Program-made: the position numbers and the translations under genes
Notes under the pieces: model-generated
Seen by the model: the letters and a program-made list of their open reading frames with translations, nothing else
Told to the model about the DNA's origin: nothing
The model's database searches: none
DNA from: Maccoyibacter intestinihominis
GTDB lineage: Bacteria > Bacillota > Clostridia > Lachnospirales > Lachnospiraceae
Assembly: GCF_040096355.1 (NCBI RefSeq)
Contig: NZ_JBBMEX010000001.1
Span: forward strand, 320,636 to 384,635
Direction of reading: 5' to 3'
Length of the DNA: 64,000 bases
In this document: piece by piece, positions 16,489 through 23,899 of the stretch
How the letters are laid out: each line of letters opens with the position of its first letter
Numbering within the stretch: the stretch's first letter is position 1

Positions 16489-17790
16489 CAGGTAGGCAGC
16501 CATATTTGGAATACCGGCAAAAATCCATGCAACAGGGCTGGCAAGGCAGACAGCCGGATAGCCATAGTCTTTTGCGAAAAGCATAATGACAGCGAGGCGT
16601 CCAACAAGTTCTAAGATTCCGCCAATCATCGGAACCATTCCCTTGCCAAGTCCCTGTAAGGAGGTACGATAGAGGTACAGGATGCTTAGGAAGAAGAAAA
16701 AGACGGAAATCGTACGCAGATAAACCGTTGCATAGGATAACACTTCTTCGGTTGGTGCAGTTAAAAACAGTCCGACGATGGCTCTTCCGAAAAAGACGCA
16801 GACAACAGCAGCAAAGCCGGTCAGGACAAGTGAAATAAAAAATGCTTTTTTCATGCCGTCATAGATACGCTCATACTTTCCGGCACCGAGGTTCTGTCCG
16901 CAGTAAGTGGACATGGTGGTGCTAAGAGTCGGCATTGGCTGGGTAGAAAGCTGTTCTACCTTCATGGCGGCAGTGAAAGAGGCAACAACACTAGAGCCAA
17001 AGGCGTTGACGGCACTCTGCAAAATCATGGTTCCAACCGCAGTAATGGAAAAATTCAAAGCCATCGGAAGACCGATGCGCATTAAATCCCAGACTCCCTG
17101 TTTATCAAAATAGTAATCACTCCGGTGTGTTCTGAGAATTTTAAAACGCCAGAACATATAGGCAAAGCAGAGAACGGCGGAAATACCCTGTGCCAGTACC
17201 GTAGCATAAGCAGCCCCATCCGTTCCCATATGAAAGAAACGGATAAAGCAGTAATCCAGAATAATGTTCAAAAGGGAAGAGAACACCAAAAAGTAAAGAG
17301 GTGTCTTACTGTCGCCGATGCCCCTTAAAATCGAAGAAGCAGCATTATAGAACATCGTAGCAATAATTCCCCAGAAAATAATCTTTACATAGGAATCTGC
17401 CATATCTAAAATATTGGCAGGAGTCTGCATAGCCGTCAGCATCAGGCGTGAAGTCGGAACCGTGATAGCAGTAACGGCAACAGAGATGATTAAGGTCAGC
17501 AGGATGGACAGGGCAACATAGTGTTTTAATAAACGCTCGTTTTTCGCACCATATGCCTGTGCAATCATAACACCAAAGCCCTGTGCAATACCGATTGCAA
17601 AGTAGAGAACCAGAAACATAATAGAACCGGTTGCACCGACTGCGGCAAGGGCATCCTCGCCGAGCAATCGTCCGACAATAATTGCATCTGCCATATTATA
17701 AAACTGCTGAAATATATTTCCTAAAAGAACGGGTATCGAAAACCAGAAAATCAGTTTTAACGGGCTGCCCGAAGTCATATCTTTTTCCAT
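16456..17790 (-). CDS. MATE family efflux transporter
   Basis: A 444-residue MATE transporter, about 12 membrane segments. The N-terminus MEKDMTSGSPLKLIFWFSIP and QQFYNMADAIIVGRLLGEDA carry the family pattern, as do GIAQGFGVMIAQAYGAKN and the matching second-half repeat (MRIGLPMALNFSITAVGTMI). The start has an AAAGGAGG site. It differs in sequence from the MATE protein at the start of the window. It is transcribed towards hcp and overlaps it tail to tail by 33 bp; its 5' side faces a divergent LysR gene, a common arrangement in which the regulator controls its neighbour. The exported substrate is unknown. Confidence 0.92.
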   Translation of the reverse strand: MEKDMTSGSPLKLIFWFSIPVLLGNIFQQFYNMADAIIVGRLLGEDALAAVGATGSIMFLVLYFAIGIAQGFGVMIAQAYGAKNERLLKHYVALSILLTLIISVAVTAITVPTSRLMLTAMQTPANILDMADSYVKIIFWGIIATMFYNAASSILRGIGDSKTPLYFLVFSSLLNIILDYCFIRFFHMGTDGAAYATVLAQGISAVLCFAYMFWRFKILRTHRSDYYFDKQGVWDLMRIGLPMALNFSITAVGTMILQSAVNAFGSSVVASFTAAMKVEQLSTQPMPTLSTTMSTYCGQNLGAGKYERIYDGMKKAFFISLVLTGFAAVVCVFFGRAIVGLFLTAPTEEVLSYATVYLRTISVFFFFLSILYLYRTSLQGLGKGMVPMIGGILELVGRLAVIMLFAKDYGYPAVCLASPVAWIFAGIPNMAAYLLWKRRTKKLL

Positions 17791-17922
17791 AAAAATCCTC
17801 CTTTGTAGGATGACACCACAAAAGGGTGTGTGCTAAAAAATCAGTATAATACGGGAAATTTTAAAATGCAAGACTTCCAAATAAGTATTGAAAAAAATGC
17901 GAAAAAAAGCTATGCTCTTAGC

Positions 17923-18834
17923 ATGGACATCAATTTAGAATATTATAAAATTTTTTATTATGTAGGGAAACAAAAAAGCATTACATTAGCAGCAGAAGAA
18001 CTTGCTATTTCACAGCCGGCGGTCAGTCAGGCAGTCCGGCATTTAGAAGAGGCACTCGGTTCTCCGCTGTTTGTGCGGACATCTAAGGGTGTGCGCCTGA
18101 CCACGGAGGGCGAGGTGCTCTATTCCTATATTAAGCGTGGCTATGAGACGATACGTTTAGGAGAGAAAAAATTCCTAGAAATGTTAGATTTAGAAGAAGG
18201 AGAGCTCTGCATCGGCGCAAGTGACATGACGCTGCAGTTCTATCTGCTCGAATACTTAGAACGTTTTCACGAAAAATATCCGAAAATCCGTGTCACGGTA
18301 AAAAATGCACCGACACCGGAGACATTAAAAATGCTGCAGGAGGGTGTCATCGATTTTGGTGTGATCAGTACGCCGATCCAGAGGCGGATGGATTTTAAAT
18401 TTCGCAAGGTGCGGGACATTCAAGATATTTTTGTGGCAGGAAAAAAATTTGCGTATTTAGCAGATCGTAAGCTTAATTACAAAGACTTAGAGACACTTCC
18501 CGTCATGTGCTTAGAGGGAAATACATCCACGCGGGCATATGTGGAGGGATTTTTACGGGAAAACGGTGTACATTTACAGCCGGAATTTGAACTTGCGACC
18601 AGCGATATGCTGATCCGTTTTGCAATGCGGGGCTTTGGGATTGCCGGAGTGGCGGAGGATTTTGCCCTAGAAGCAATGGAAAAGGGAGAGATTTTCCGGC
18701 TGCATTTTGACAGAGAGATTCCCCAAAGACATTTTTGTATCGTCACGGACGAAAAGGTTCCGATGACAGCGGCGGCAAGAAGGTTTCTGGATTTGTTAGA
18801 GGACAAGTGTACGCCCGACAAACACAAGTCATAA
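17923..18834 (+). CDS. LysR family transcriptional regulator
   Basis: A 303-residue LysR-type regulator. The N-terminal winged helix-turn-helix is clear (KSITLAAEELAISQPAVSQAV, then RHLEEALGSPLFVRTSKGVR), and a two-lobed effector domain follows. I chose ATG 17923 (MDINLEYYKIF), where homology of the family starts, instead of extending back to about 17830. The ribosome site there is weak. It is divergent from the MATE gene, with about 130 bp between the start codons that includes a TATAAT at 17845-17850, so this MATE gene is its most likely target. The effector is unknown. An intrinsic terminator-like hairpin lies 90 bp beyond its stop, inside the purA leader. Confidence 0.88.
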   Translation: MDINLEYYKIFYYVGKQKSITLAAEELAISQPAVSQAVRHLEEALGSPLFVRTSKGVRLTTEGEVLYSYIKRGYETIRLGEKKFLEMLDLEEGELCIGASDMTLQFYLLEYLERFHEKYPKIRVTVKNAPTPETLKMLQEGVIDFGVISTPIQRRMDFKFRKVRDIQDIFVAGKKFAYLADRKLNYKDLETLPVMCLEGNTSTRAYVEGFLRENGVHLQPEFELATSDMLIRFAMRGFGIAGVAEDFALEAMEKGEIFRLHFDREIPQRHFCIVTDEKVPMTAAARRFLDLLEDKCTPDKHKS

Positions 18835-18867
18835 TAAAAACTTATAAAGAATATAAAAAATATTGAT

Positions 18868-18896
18868 TTTACTTATGAGGAAGTTTCGTGTATAAT
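18868..18896 (+). promoter_or_regulatory. purA promoter
   Basis: TTTACT (18868-18873), 17-base spacer, perfect TATAAT (18891-18896). The predicted start, near 18903, lies upstream of a terminator hairpin. Confidence 0.65.
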
Positions 18897-18920
18897 CAGA
18901 AAGTAAAAACGGAGAACAAT

Positions 18921-18952
18921 GTGAAGCAGGTTTTTACACCTGCTTCTTTTTA
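18921..18952 (+). terminator. intrinsic terminator inside the purA leader
   Basis: GAAGCAGG (18923-18930) pairs perfectly with CCTGCTTC (18939-18946) and is followed by a run of T. It lies between the predicted purA promoter and the purA start codon, so it is either an attenuator or the end of the LysR transcript that the purA promoter must read through. Confidence 0.6.
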
Positions 18953-18980
18953 TGGGAAACTATTCCAGGATGACTGTTAA
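18921..18980 (+). other. possible 19-codon leader peptide across the purA terminator
   Basis: A GTG at 18921, six bases after GGAGAA, opens a 19-codon frame (MKQVFTPASFYGKLFQDDC) that runs through both arms of the leader hairpin and stops at 18978-18980, touching the purA Shine-Dalgarno. Translation of it would melt the hairpin. The reading frame is seen; that it is translated is only a possibility, and no run of regulatory codons is evident. Confidence 0.2.
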
Positions 18981-18992
18981 AGGAGGATTCAA

Positions 18993-20267
18993 ATGGTAAA
19001 AGCAGTAGTTGGAGCAAACTGGGGCGATGAAGGAAAAGGTAAGATTACCGATATGCTTGCAAAAGAGGCGGATATCATCATCCGTTTTCAGGGTGGAGCA
19101 AATGCAGGTCATACCATTGTAAATGACTATGGAAAATTTGCACTGCATACTCTGCCGTCAGGAGTATTCTATAACCATACAACCAGTATCATCGGCAATG
19201 GAGTGGCATTAAACATTCCTGTATTATTTAAGGAGATCAAATCGATCACAGACCGTGATGTGCCACAGCCGAAGATCTTAGTATCAGACAGAGCACAGAT
19301 CGTAATGTCCTATCATATTTTATTCGACCAGTACGAGGAAGAACGTTTAGGCGGAAAATCCTTTGGTTCCACAAAATCGGGAATTGCACCATTTTATTCT
19401 GATAAATATGCAAAGATCGGTTTCCAGGTCAGCGAAATTTTTGATGATGAGTTAATCGAAGAAAAAGCAGCAAGAGTCTGCGAGCAGAAAAATGTACTGT
19501 TAGAGCATTTATACCATAAACCATTATTAAAACCGGAGGATATTGTCAAAGAGTTAAAAGAGTACAGAGAGATGGTAGCACCATATGTCTGCGATGTTTC
19601 CTCCTATCTGTATGAAGCAATCAAAGAAGGTAAGAATATTTTATTAGAGGGTCAGCTTGGAACCTTAAAAGACCCGGATCACGGAATCTATCCAATGGTT
19701 ACGTCCTCATCCACGTTAGCAGCTTATGGAGCGATCGGAGCAGGAATTCCACCATATGAGATCAAACAGGTCATTACCGTATGTAAAGCATATTCTTCCG
19801 CTGTCGGAGCAGGAGAGTTTGTCAGCGAAATCTTTGGTGAAGAAGCCGATGAGTTAAGAAAACGCGGTGGTGACGGCGGTGAGTTCGGAGCAACCACCGG
19901 ACGTCCGAGAAGAATGGGCTGGTTTGATGCTGTGGCTTCTAAATATGGCTGCCGTCTTCAGGGTACGACAGATGTAGCCTTTACCGTATTAGATGTATTG
20001 GGCTATTTAGATGAGATCCCGGTCTGCATCGGTTATGAGATTGACGGAAAAGTAACCACCGATTTTCCGACAACAGCCATCTTAAAGAAGGCAAAACCGG
20101 TTTATGAGATTCTTCCGGGATGGAAGAGTGACATCCGCGGCATTAAGAAATACGAAGATCTGCCGGAGAATTGCAGAAACTACATTGAATTTGTAGAACG
20201 TCACATCGGTTACCCGATTACCATGGTGTCAAATGGTCCGGGCCGTGATGACATTATTTATCGTTAA
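18993..20267 (+). CDS. purA: adenylosuccinate synthase
   Basis: The 424-residue enzyme joins IMP and aspartate, using GTP, in the first step from IMP to AMP. The N-terminal GTP/IMP loop NWGDEGKGKITDML is intact. Further landmarks are GGANAGHTI, the IMP-binding GSTKSGIAPFYSDK region, GGEFGATTGRPRRMGWFD and the C-terminal SNGPGRDDIIYR. A strong AAGGAGG precedes the ATG. It has its own promoter and leader hairpin and a strong terminator, so it is expressed alone rather than with other purine genes. Confidence 0.97.
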   Translation: MVKAVVGANWGDEGKGKITDMLAKEADIIIRFQGGANAGHTIVNDYGKFALHTLPSGVFYNHTTSIIGNGVALNIPVLFKEIKSITDRDVPQPKILVSDRAQIVMSYHILFDQYEEERLGGKSFGSTKSGIAPFYSDKYAKIGFQVSEIFDDELIEEKAARVCEQKNVLLEHLYHKPLLKPEDIVKELKEYREMVAPYVCDVSSYLYEAIKEGKNILLEGQLGTLKDPDHGIYPMVTSSSTLAAYGAIGAGIPPYEIKQVITVCKAYSSAVGAGEFVSEIFGEEADELRKRGGDGGEFGATTGRPRRMGWFDAVASKYGCRLQGTTDVAFTVLDVLGYLDEIPVCIGYEIDGKVTTDFPTTAILKKAKPVYEILPGWKSDIRGIKKYEDLPENCRNYIEFVERHIGYPITMVSNGPGRDDIIYR

Positions 20268-20280
20268 TCCGAACAGAAAA

Positions 20281-20320
20281 AGAGGAAGAATGACACCGTA
20301 TCATTCTTCCCCTTTTTTTT
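20281..20320 (+). terminator. bidirectional terminator between purA and the small membrane gene
   Basis: GGAAGAATGA (20284-20293) pairs perfectly with TCATTCTTCC (20301-20310) and is followed by TTTTTTTT; the other strand also has a T-rich end. The stop codon of the convergent 72-residue gene is part of the stem. Confidence 0.85.
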
Positions 20321-20519
20321 CGTGATCATCCTTTATCATTTTATAGATAAACCCATATGCCCAGAGCAGGACCGGAAGTACAATGGTTGCATAGATAGAA
20401 ATCTTTAACCAGACCATTGCGCGTTCACTGCCGATGATGGCAAACACCAGCGTAGAGACATAGAGTCCGATCAGGATGAGGATCAGCAAAATTGCTAAAA
20501 CCTGTTTTACTTTTTTCAT
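20301..20519 (-). CDS. small two-helix membrane protein, function unknown
   Basis: A 72-residue protein with two predicted membrane helices (VLAILLILILIGLYVSTLVFA, about residues 7-27, and ISIYATIVLPVLLWAYGFIY, about 40-60) and a charged tail (KDDHEKKGEE). I do not recognise a named family. An AAAAGGAG ribosome site sits seven bases before its ATG, which supports it as a real gene. It converges on purA, ending in the shared terminator, and diverges from the HD-GYP gene. The small size and lack of polar residues in the helices argue against an enzyme. Confidence 0.7.
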   Translation of the reverse strand: MKKVKQVLAILLILILIGLYVSTLVFAIIGSERAMVWLKISIYATIVLPVLLWAYGFIYKMIKDDHEKKGEE

Positions 20520-20572
20520 GTGCGGCTCCTTTTCACCCCATTTTTTTTTATCATAACATAGGGAAAGGGTTA

Positions 20573-20601
20573 TTGCACGGAAAACTTAAACGTAGTACAA
20601 T
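20573..20601 (+). promoter_or_regulatory. promoter of the HD-GYP gene
   Basis: TTGCAC (20573-20578), 17-base spacer, TACAAT (20596-20601), 25 bp before the chosen start codon. Confidence 0.55.
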
Positions 20602-20626
20602 AAGTAGCAAAAGGAGAAGCGGGCCG

Positions 20627-22384
20627 ATGTGGAATTTTGAGAGGGTACTGGATGCGATTACCAATGCCGGTATTTACATTATTGAGAAGAGAAGTCATAC
20701 AATTATATACTGCAATAAACGATTCAAAGAACTGGTGCCTGCAGCAGAGGTAAGTCTTGGATGTTATGAAATCGGAATGGATATCTGTAACCGGTGTCCC
20801 TTGGAATCTTATGACCCGGCGAAAAAAGGAAAAAATGTTTTTTTGCGTGAAAGTCATGTGTTTGGCGGAATGGTCGAAGTCAGTGTGGATGAGATTTTAT
20901 GGGAGGATAAAATTCCTGCATACATCGTAACCATTATTCCCCAGATGAAGGCGGAGGAGACAAAGAATTATTATCTGTATAACCGCTCGATTGACCGGGT
21001 AGTGAAAAAAATCAGTGTAGCGACCGTCAGTCTGAATCTGACAAAAAATATAAGCAGAAGCTATATATGGAATGACAAGAACCAGTTCCTCTGCGAGGAA
21101 GAGGGCAGTGTGGACGGGATTTTTGCCGATATGCTGAGGAGAATGCACTCTAAAGACCGCGAGAGATGCGGGAGATTTGATACCTGTGCCAAGATGGAGG
21201 CATATTTTAATAAAGGTGGAAAATATTTAGAGGACGAGATGTTAATCAAAGGAGAGGACGGCAGATACCGTTGGTTTTCCCTGCGTGTGATTCCCTTGGA
21301 GTATACGGAATACCGTGATACATTAGCCGTTTTAGTTATTCGTAATATTCATACCAGAAAAGTGCTTCAGGTTCGTACACAGAATAACTTAGAGGCAACT
21401 TATAAGGCAATTCCGGGTGGTGTCTGTACGATGCGTGTGGATAAGAATTTGTCCATCATCAGTGCAAACGAAGAATTTTACCGGATGATGGGTGAGACAC
21501 AGGCAGATTATGAGAACGGATATTTAGAGCATATCTATCCAAAGGATGCTGAGCGGGTGTCTGCTTATTTTCATCTTCAGGCGGAGCGGAAAGCGGATTT
21601 AGAGATTACTTACCGGGTACTCGATATCAACGGAGATGTGCATTGGATGCAGGTCAAGGGAATTCATTGCGGAAAAGCAGACGGTTATCCGGTCTACATG
21701 CTGCTTCGTACGGATATTACGCTGATTATTGAAGCACAGCGCCAGATAGAAGAGGAGCAGGAAAAATACCGGAAGTATGCGGATAATGTTATTGGTACTC
21801 TGAGCAATCTGGTGGAATTCAGGGATCTGGATTCCGGAGAGCATATTAAGCGTACGAAGGATCTGACCCGGATTATGATTAATACCTATAACAAAAAATA
21901 TCCGGAACATTTCATCATAGATTCCAGCCGTGAAAAAATCTGCCGTGCGGCAGCATTGCATGATGTTGGAAAAATTTCCATATCGGACACCATTCTGAAC
22001 AAAAAGGGACGGCTGACAGATGAGGAAATGGAGATTATGAAAACCCATACGACAAAGGGCTATGAAATCATTCGGGGATTTAAGTTAAATGATGACGAGG
22101 AGCAGGAGCGTTACAGTCTCGACATTGCAAAATATCACCATGAGCGCTGGGATGGAAAGGGTTATCCGGAGGGCTTACAGGGCGATGAGATACCTCTTTG
22201 GAGTCAGATTGTAGGTATCGTGGATGTCTATGATGCACTGGTTAGTCCTCGTGTATACAAAAAAGCATTTTCCCATGAAAAAGCAATGGAAATGATACTT
22301 GCGGGAGAGTGCGGTACATTCAATCCGATTCTTTTAGAATGTCTGAAGGATGCGGAGGAACTATTGAAAAATGAGTATAAATAG
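20627..22384 (+). CDS. PAS-domain HD-GYP/HD domain signalling phosphodiesterase
   Basis: A 585-residue cytoplasmic sensor-effector. The N-terminal part (NAGIYIIEKRSHTIIYCNKRF) looks like a PAS-type fold with several cysteines (CYEIGMDICNRCPLE). A central PAS domain (AIPGGVCTMRVDKNLSIISA to about residue 370) is followed by a coiled linker (EAQRQIEEEQEKYRKY). The C-terminal HD domain has H445-D446 in LHDVGKISI and H504-H505 with YHHERWDGKGYPEG, the HD-GYP pattern. Family members hydrolyse cyclic di-GMP or related cyclic dinucleotides. I chose ATG 20627, after AAGGAG; a longer frame from 20492 lacks a ribosome site and reads back over the divergent gene. The input signal is unknown. Confidence 0.85.
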   Translation: MWNFERVLDAITNAGIYIIEKRSHTIIYCNKRFKELVPAAEVSLGCYEIGMDICNRCPLESYDPAKKGKNVFLRESHVFGGMVEVSVDEILWEDKIPAYIVTIIPQMKAEETKNYYLYNRSIDRVVKKISVATVSLNLTKNISRSYIWNDKNQFLCEEEGSVDGIFADMLRRMHSKDRERCGRFDTCAKMEAYFNKGGKYLEDEMLIKGEDGRYRWFSLRVIPLEYTEYRDTLAVLVIRNIHTRKVLQVRTQNNLEATYKAIPGGVCTMRVDKNLSIISANEEFYRMMGETQADYENGYLEHIYPKDAERVSAYFHLQAERKADLEITYRVLDINGDVHWMQVKGIHCGKADGYPVYMLLRTDITLIIEAQRQIEEEQEKYRKYADNVIGTLSNLVEFRDLDSGEHIKRTKDLTRIMINTYNKKYPEHFIIDSSREKICRAAALHDVGKISISDTILNKKGRLTDEEMEIMKTHTTKGYEIIRGFKLNDDEEQERYSLDIAKYHHERWDGKGYPEGLQGDEIPLWSQIVGIVDVYDALVSPRVYKKAFSHEKAMEMILAGECGTFNPILLECLKDAEELLKNEYK

Positions 22385-22439
22385 GTTATACTGTTACGGT
22401 GCAAAAAGCACAAGACTATGAAGGATAAGGTGAGAAACT

Positions 22440-22946
22440 ATGGCACTATTACAGGAATGGCAGAAGATTGCTTATAATGAGCAGGCAGATAGAGCAAAAT
22501 TACAGAAGTTCTGGCAGGATTACTTTCTGGTAGAAAAAGGAATCTATGAAAAACTGTTAGATCATCCGGACGAGGAAGTATCCGGAACAGTCAAAGAATT
22601 AGCAGACAAGTATCAGGTCAGCCTGATGGAGATGACAGGATTTTTAGATGGGATCAATGAGAGCTTAAAAGAGCGCAATCCATTAGAGACCATGGAAGAG
22701 GACACACCGGTCAACCTGATCTTTGACAAAGAGCTTCTTTACAAAAATATGGTAGATGCAAAGGCAGAGTGGTTATATGAACTGCCACAGTGGGATGACA
22801 TTTTCACACCGGAAAGAAAACACGAATTATACTTAGAACAGAAAAAATCAGGAACAGTCGTGAAAGAGGATAAGGTATATCCAAATGACCCATGTCCATG
22901 TGGAAGCGGTAAAAAGTATAAAAAGTGCTGCGGGAAGAACAAATAA
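22440..22946 (+). CDS. SEC-C metal-binding motif protein
   Basis: A 168-residue protein. The last 20 residues are a SEC-C zinc finger (NDPCPCGSGKKYKKCCG), the same small Zn-binding motif found at the end of SecA. The N-terminal 145 residues are helical and rich in W, E and K (LLQEWQKIAYNEQ, then LQKFWQDYFLVEKGIYEKLL). This layout is common in Lachnospiraceae; its role is not known, and a link to SecA or protein export is only suggested by the motif. It follows the HD-GYP gene by 55 bp without a clear terminator, so cotranscription is possible. The next promoter belongs to the thrS leader. Confidence 0.8.
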   Translation: MALLQEWQKIAYNEQADRAKLQKFWQDYFLVEKGIYEKLLDHPDEEVSGTVKELADKYQVSLMEMTGFLDGINESLKERNPLETMEEDTPVNLIFDKELLYKNMVDAKAEWLYELPQWDDIFTPERKHELYLEQKKSGTVVKEDKVYPNDPCPCGSGKKYKKCCGKNK

Positions 22947-22989
22947 ATAGAGATTTTTTAAAAATTTTTTTATAATTTGTAAAAAACAC

Positions 22990-23018
22990 TTTACAGACAG
23001 AAAAAAAGAGTCTACAAT
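22990..23018 (+). promoter_or_regulatory. promoter of the thrS T-box leader
   Basis: TTTACA (22990-22995), 17-base spacer, TACAAT (23013-23018). Start expected near 23025. Confidence 0.7.
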
Positions 23019-23024
23019 ACAAGG

Positions 23025-23292
23025 CGTAAAAAGAAAGAAAACACGTTGAAGAGAAGAGTAATCAGTGAAAATGTGACAGAGAGAACCGCCAAAGCACAGG
23101 CTTTGAGCTGCAAGCGGTTTGACAGGGAAGCTGACGAAGACCACCTCGGAGTGACTTATCGAAAAGAGTCCGGTGATTCCGTTATCGTCAAAAGAGAGGC
23201 TTTGTACCGACAGAGCAAGCAGGGTGGAACCGCGTTGAAGAGTAAAAGAAGAACGTCCATGCATTACAGATTGTAGTGTATGGATTTTTTTG
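23025..23292 (+). ncRNA. T-box riboswitch, threonine specifier
   Basis: The leader contains the T-box core AGGGTGGAACCGCG at 23221-23234, which pairs with the acceptor end of uncharged tRNA. An AGAGA-type motif is present near 23082. On the 3' side of stem I, GAAG is followed by ACC (23140-23142), a threonine codon placed like a specifier. The terminator stem is TCCATGCATTACA (23256-23268) with TGTAGTGTATGGA (23272-23284) and a T run. Uncharged tRNA-Thr should stabilise the antiterminator and allow transcription to go on. thrS begins about 600 bp further on, after two inverted-repeat elements. Confidence 0.9.
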
Positions 23293-23337
23293 TTTCCAAA
23301 GTGTAAGGTGCGAAGGCGTGTCTTTATAGGTCGCGGG

Positions 23338-23496
23338 GCAGGCTGCACAAATAAATATTTCAGGCTTCCTTGTGCTAAGCATTCCGATGAACCTCCCACA
23401 AAGCAGGAAGCGTGTTCGCCAGTGGGCTCCACGCTTCCGGGAGTTTCATCTCCATAGTACAAAAAGAACCCTTCCATATTCATTTGTGCAGCCTGC
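23338..23496 (+). repeat. structured dispersed element A, copy 1
   Basis: One of three copies (the others at 41717-41877 and 63837-63993). Outer arms: the 15-base GCAGGCTGCACAAAT (23338-23352) pairs perfectly with ATTTGTGCAGCCTGC (23482-23496), and the pairing extends inward with few mismatches. Inside are nested stems: TTCCTTGTGCTA with TAGTACAAAAAGAA, GATGAACCTCCC with GGGAGTTTCATC, and an apical GGAAGCGTG / CACGCTTCC around a loop starting TTCGCCAG. The core is nearly identical to copy 3. It lies between the threonine T-box and thrS, so it should be part of the thrS leader RNA. No coding potential was recognised. Confidence 0.8.
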
Positions 23497-23617
23497 GTGG
23501 GGACGCTCAGGAAGAGGGCGTTAACACCTCGGATTCAGCGTGAAATAGATGAGCCGAAGCGCAAGACACCGGATCTTCGCATGAAGAGCCGGTCTGGCTT
23601 GCTCGAGAATGTAGAAT

Positions 23618-23842
23618 CTGTACCAGGGTATGGTGTTCGGGGTGGGATTGTGACGGATGTTAGATTTTCTTGATGTTTTGTAAGAGACCACAGCAATTTT
23701 CGGACAGGAGGTCCGAAAAAGGCGAAGTCGAGCCATGGATGGCGAGTCTGAGCCGGTTGCGTCCGTCCCCAACACCCCACCAAAACATTTAGAAAATCTT
23801 ATATCCAAAACACGCCACCCCGGACACCATACCCTGGTACAG
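23618..23842 (+). repeat. large inverted repeat B1 upstream of thrS
   Basis: A long imperfect palindrome. The left arm 23618-23680 begins CTGTACCAGGGTATGGTGT and the right arm 23781-23842 ends with its near-perfect complement. About 80 % of 62 positions pair, including GATTTTCT / AGAAAATC and GATGTTTTG / CAAAACATT. The 100-base loop holds a further hairpin (TTTTCGGAC / GTCCGAAAA, 23697-23719). A smaller hairpin lies just upstream (about 23563-23595, AGAC..CCGG / CCGGTCT). It shares no sequence with inverted repeats B2 or B3, but like B2 follows an element A copy at about 120 bp. thrS starts 58 bp after it. Confidence 0.75.
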
Positions 23843-23899
23843 AACCACAACACAGAAAAAAGAAAGACAACCACAAAAAATCAAAGAGGAGAGGATAAA

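Noticed and set aside
22848..23483. 211-codon minus-strand frame across the thrS leader
   Set aside because: It runs through the T-box promoter, the T-box itself and element A; its sequence has no family resemblance and is explained by the antisense of structured RNA.
23735..23899. 55-codon N-terminal extension of ThrS
   Set aside because: It starts inside inverted repeat B1, has no ribosome site, and the normal ThrS TGS domain begins at ATG 23900 behind GAGGAGAGG.
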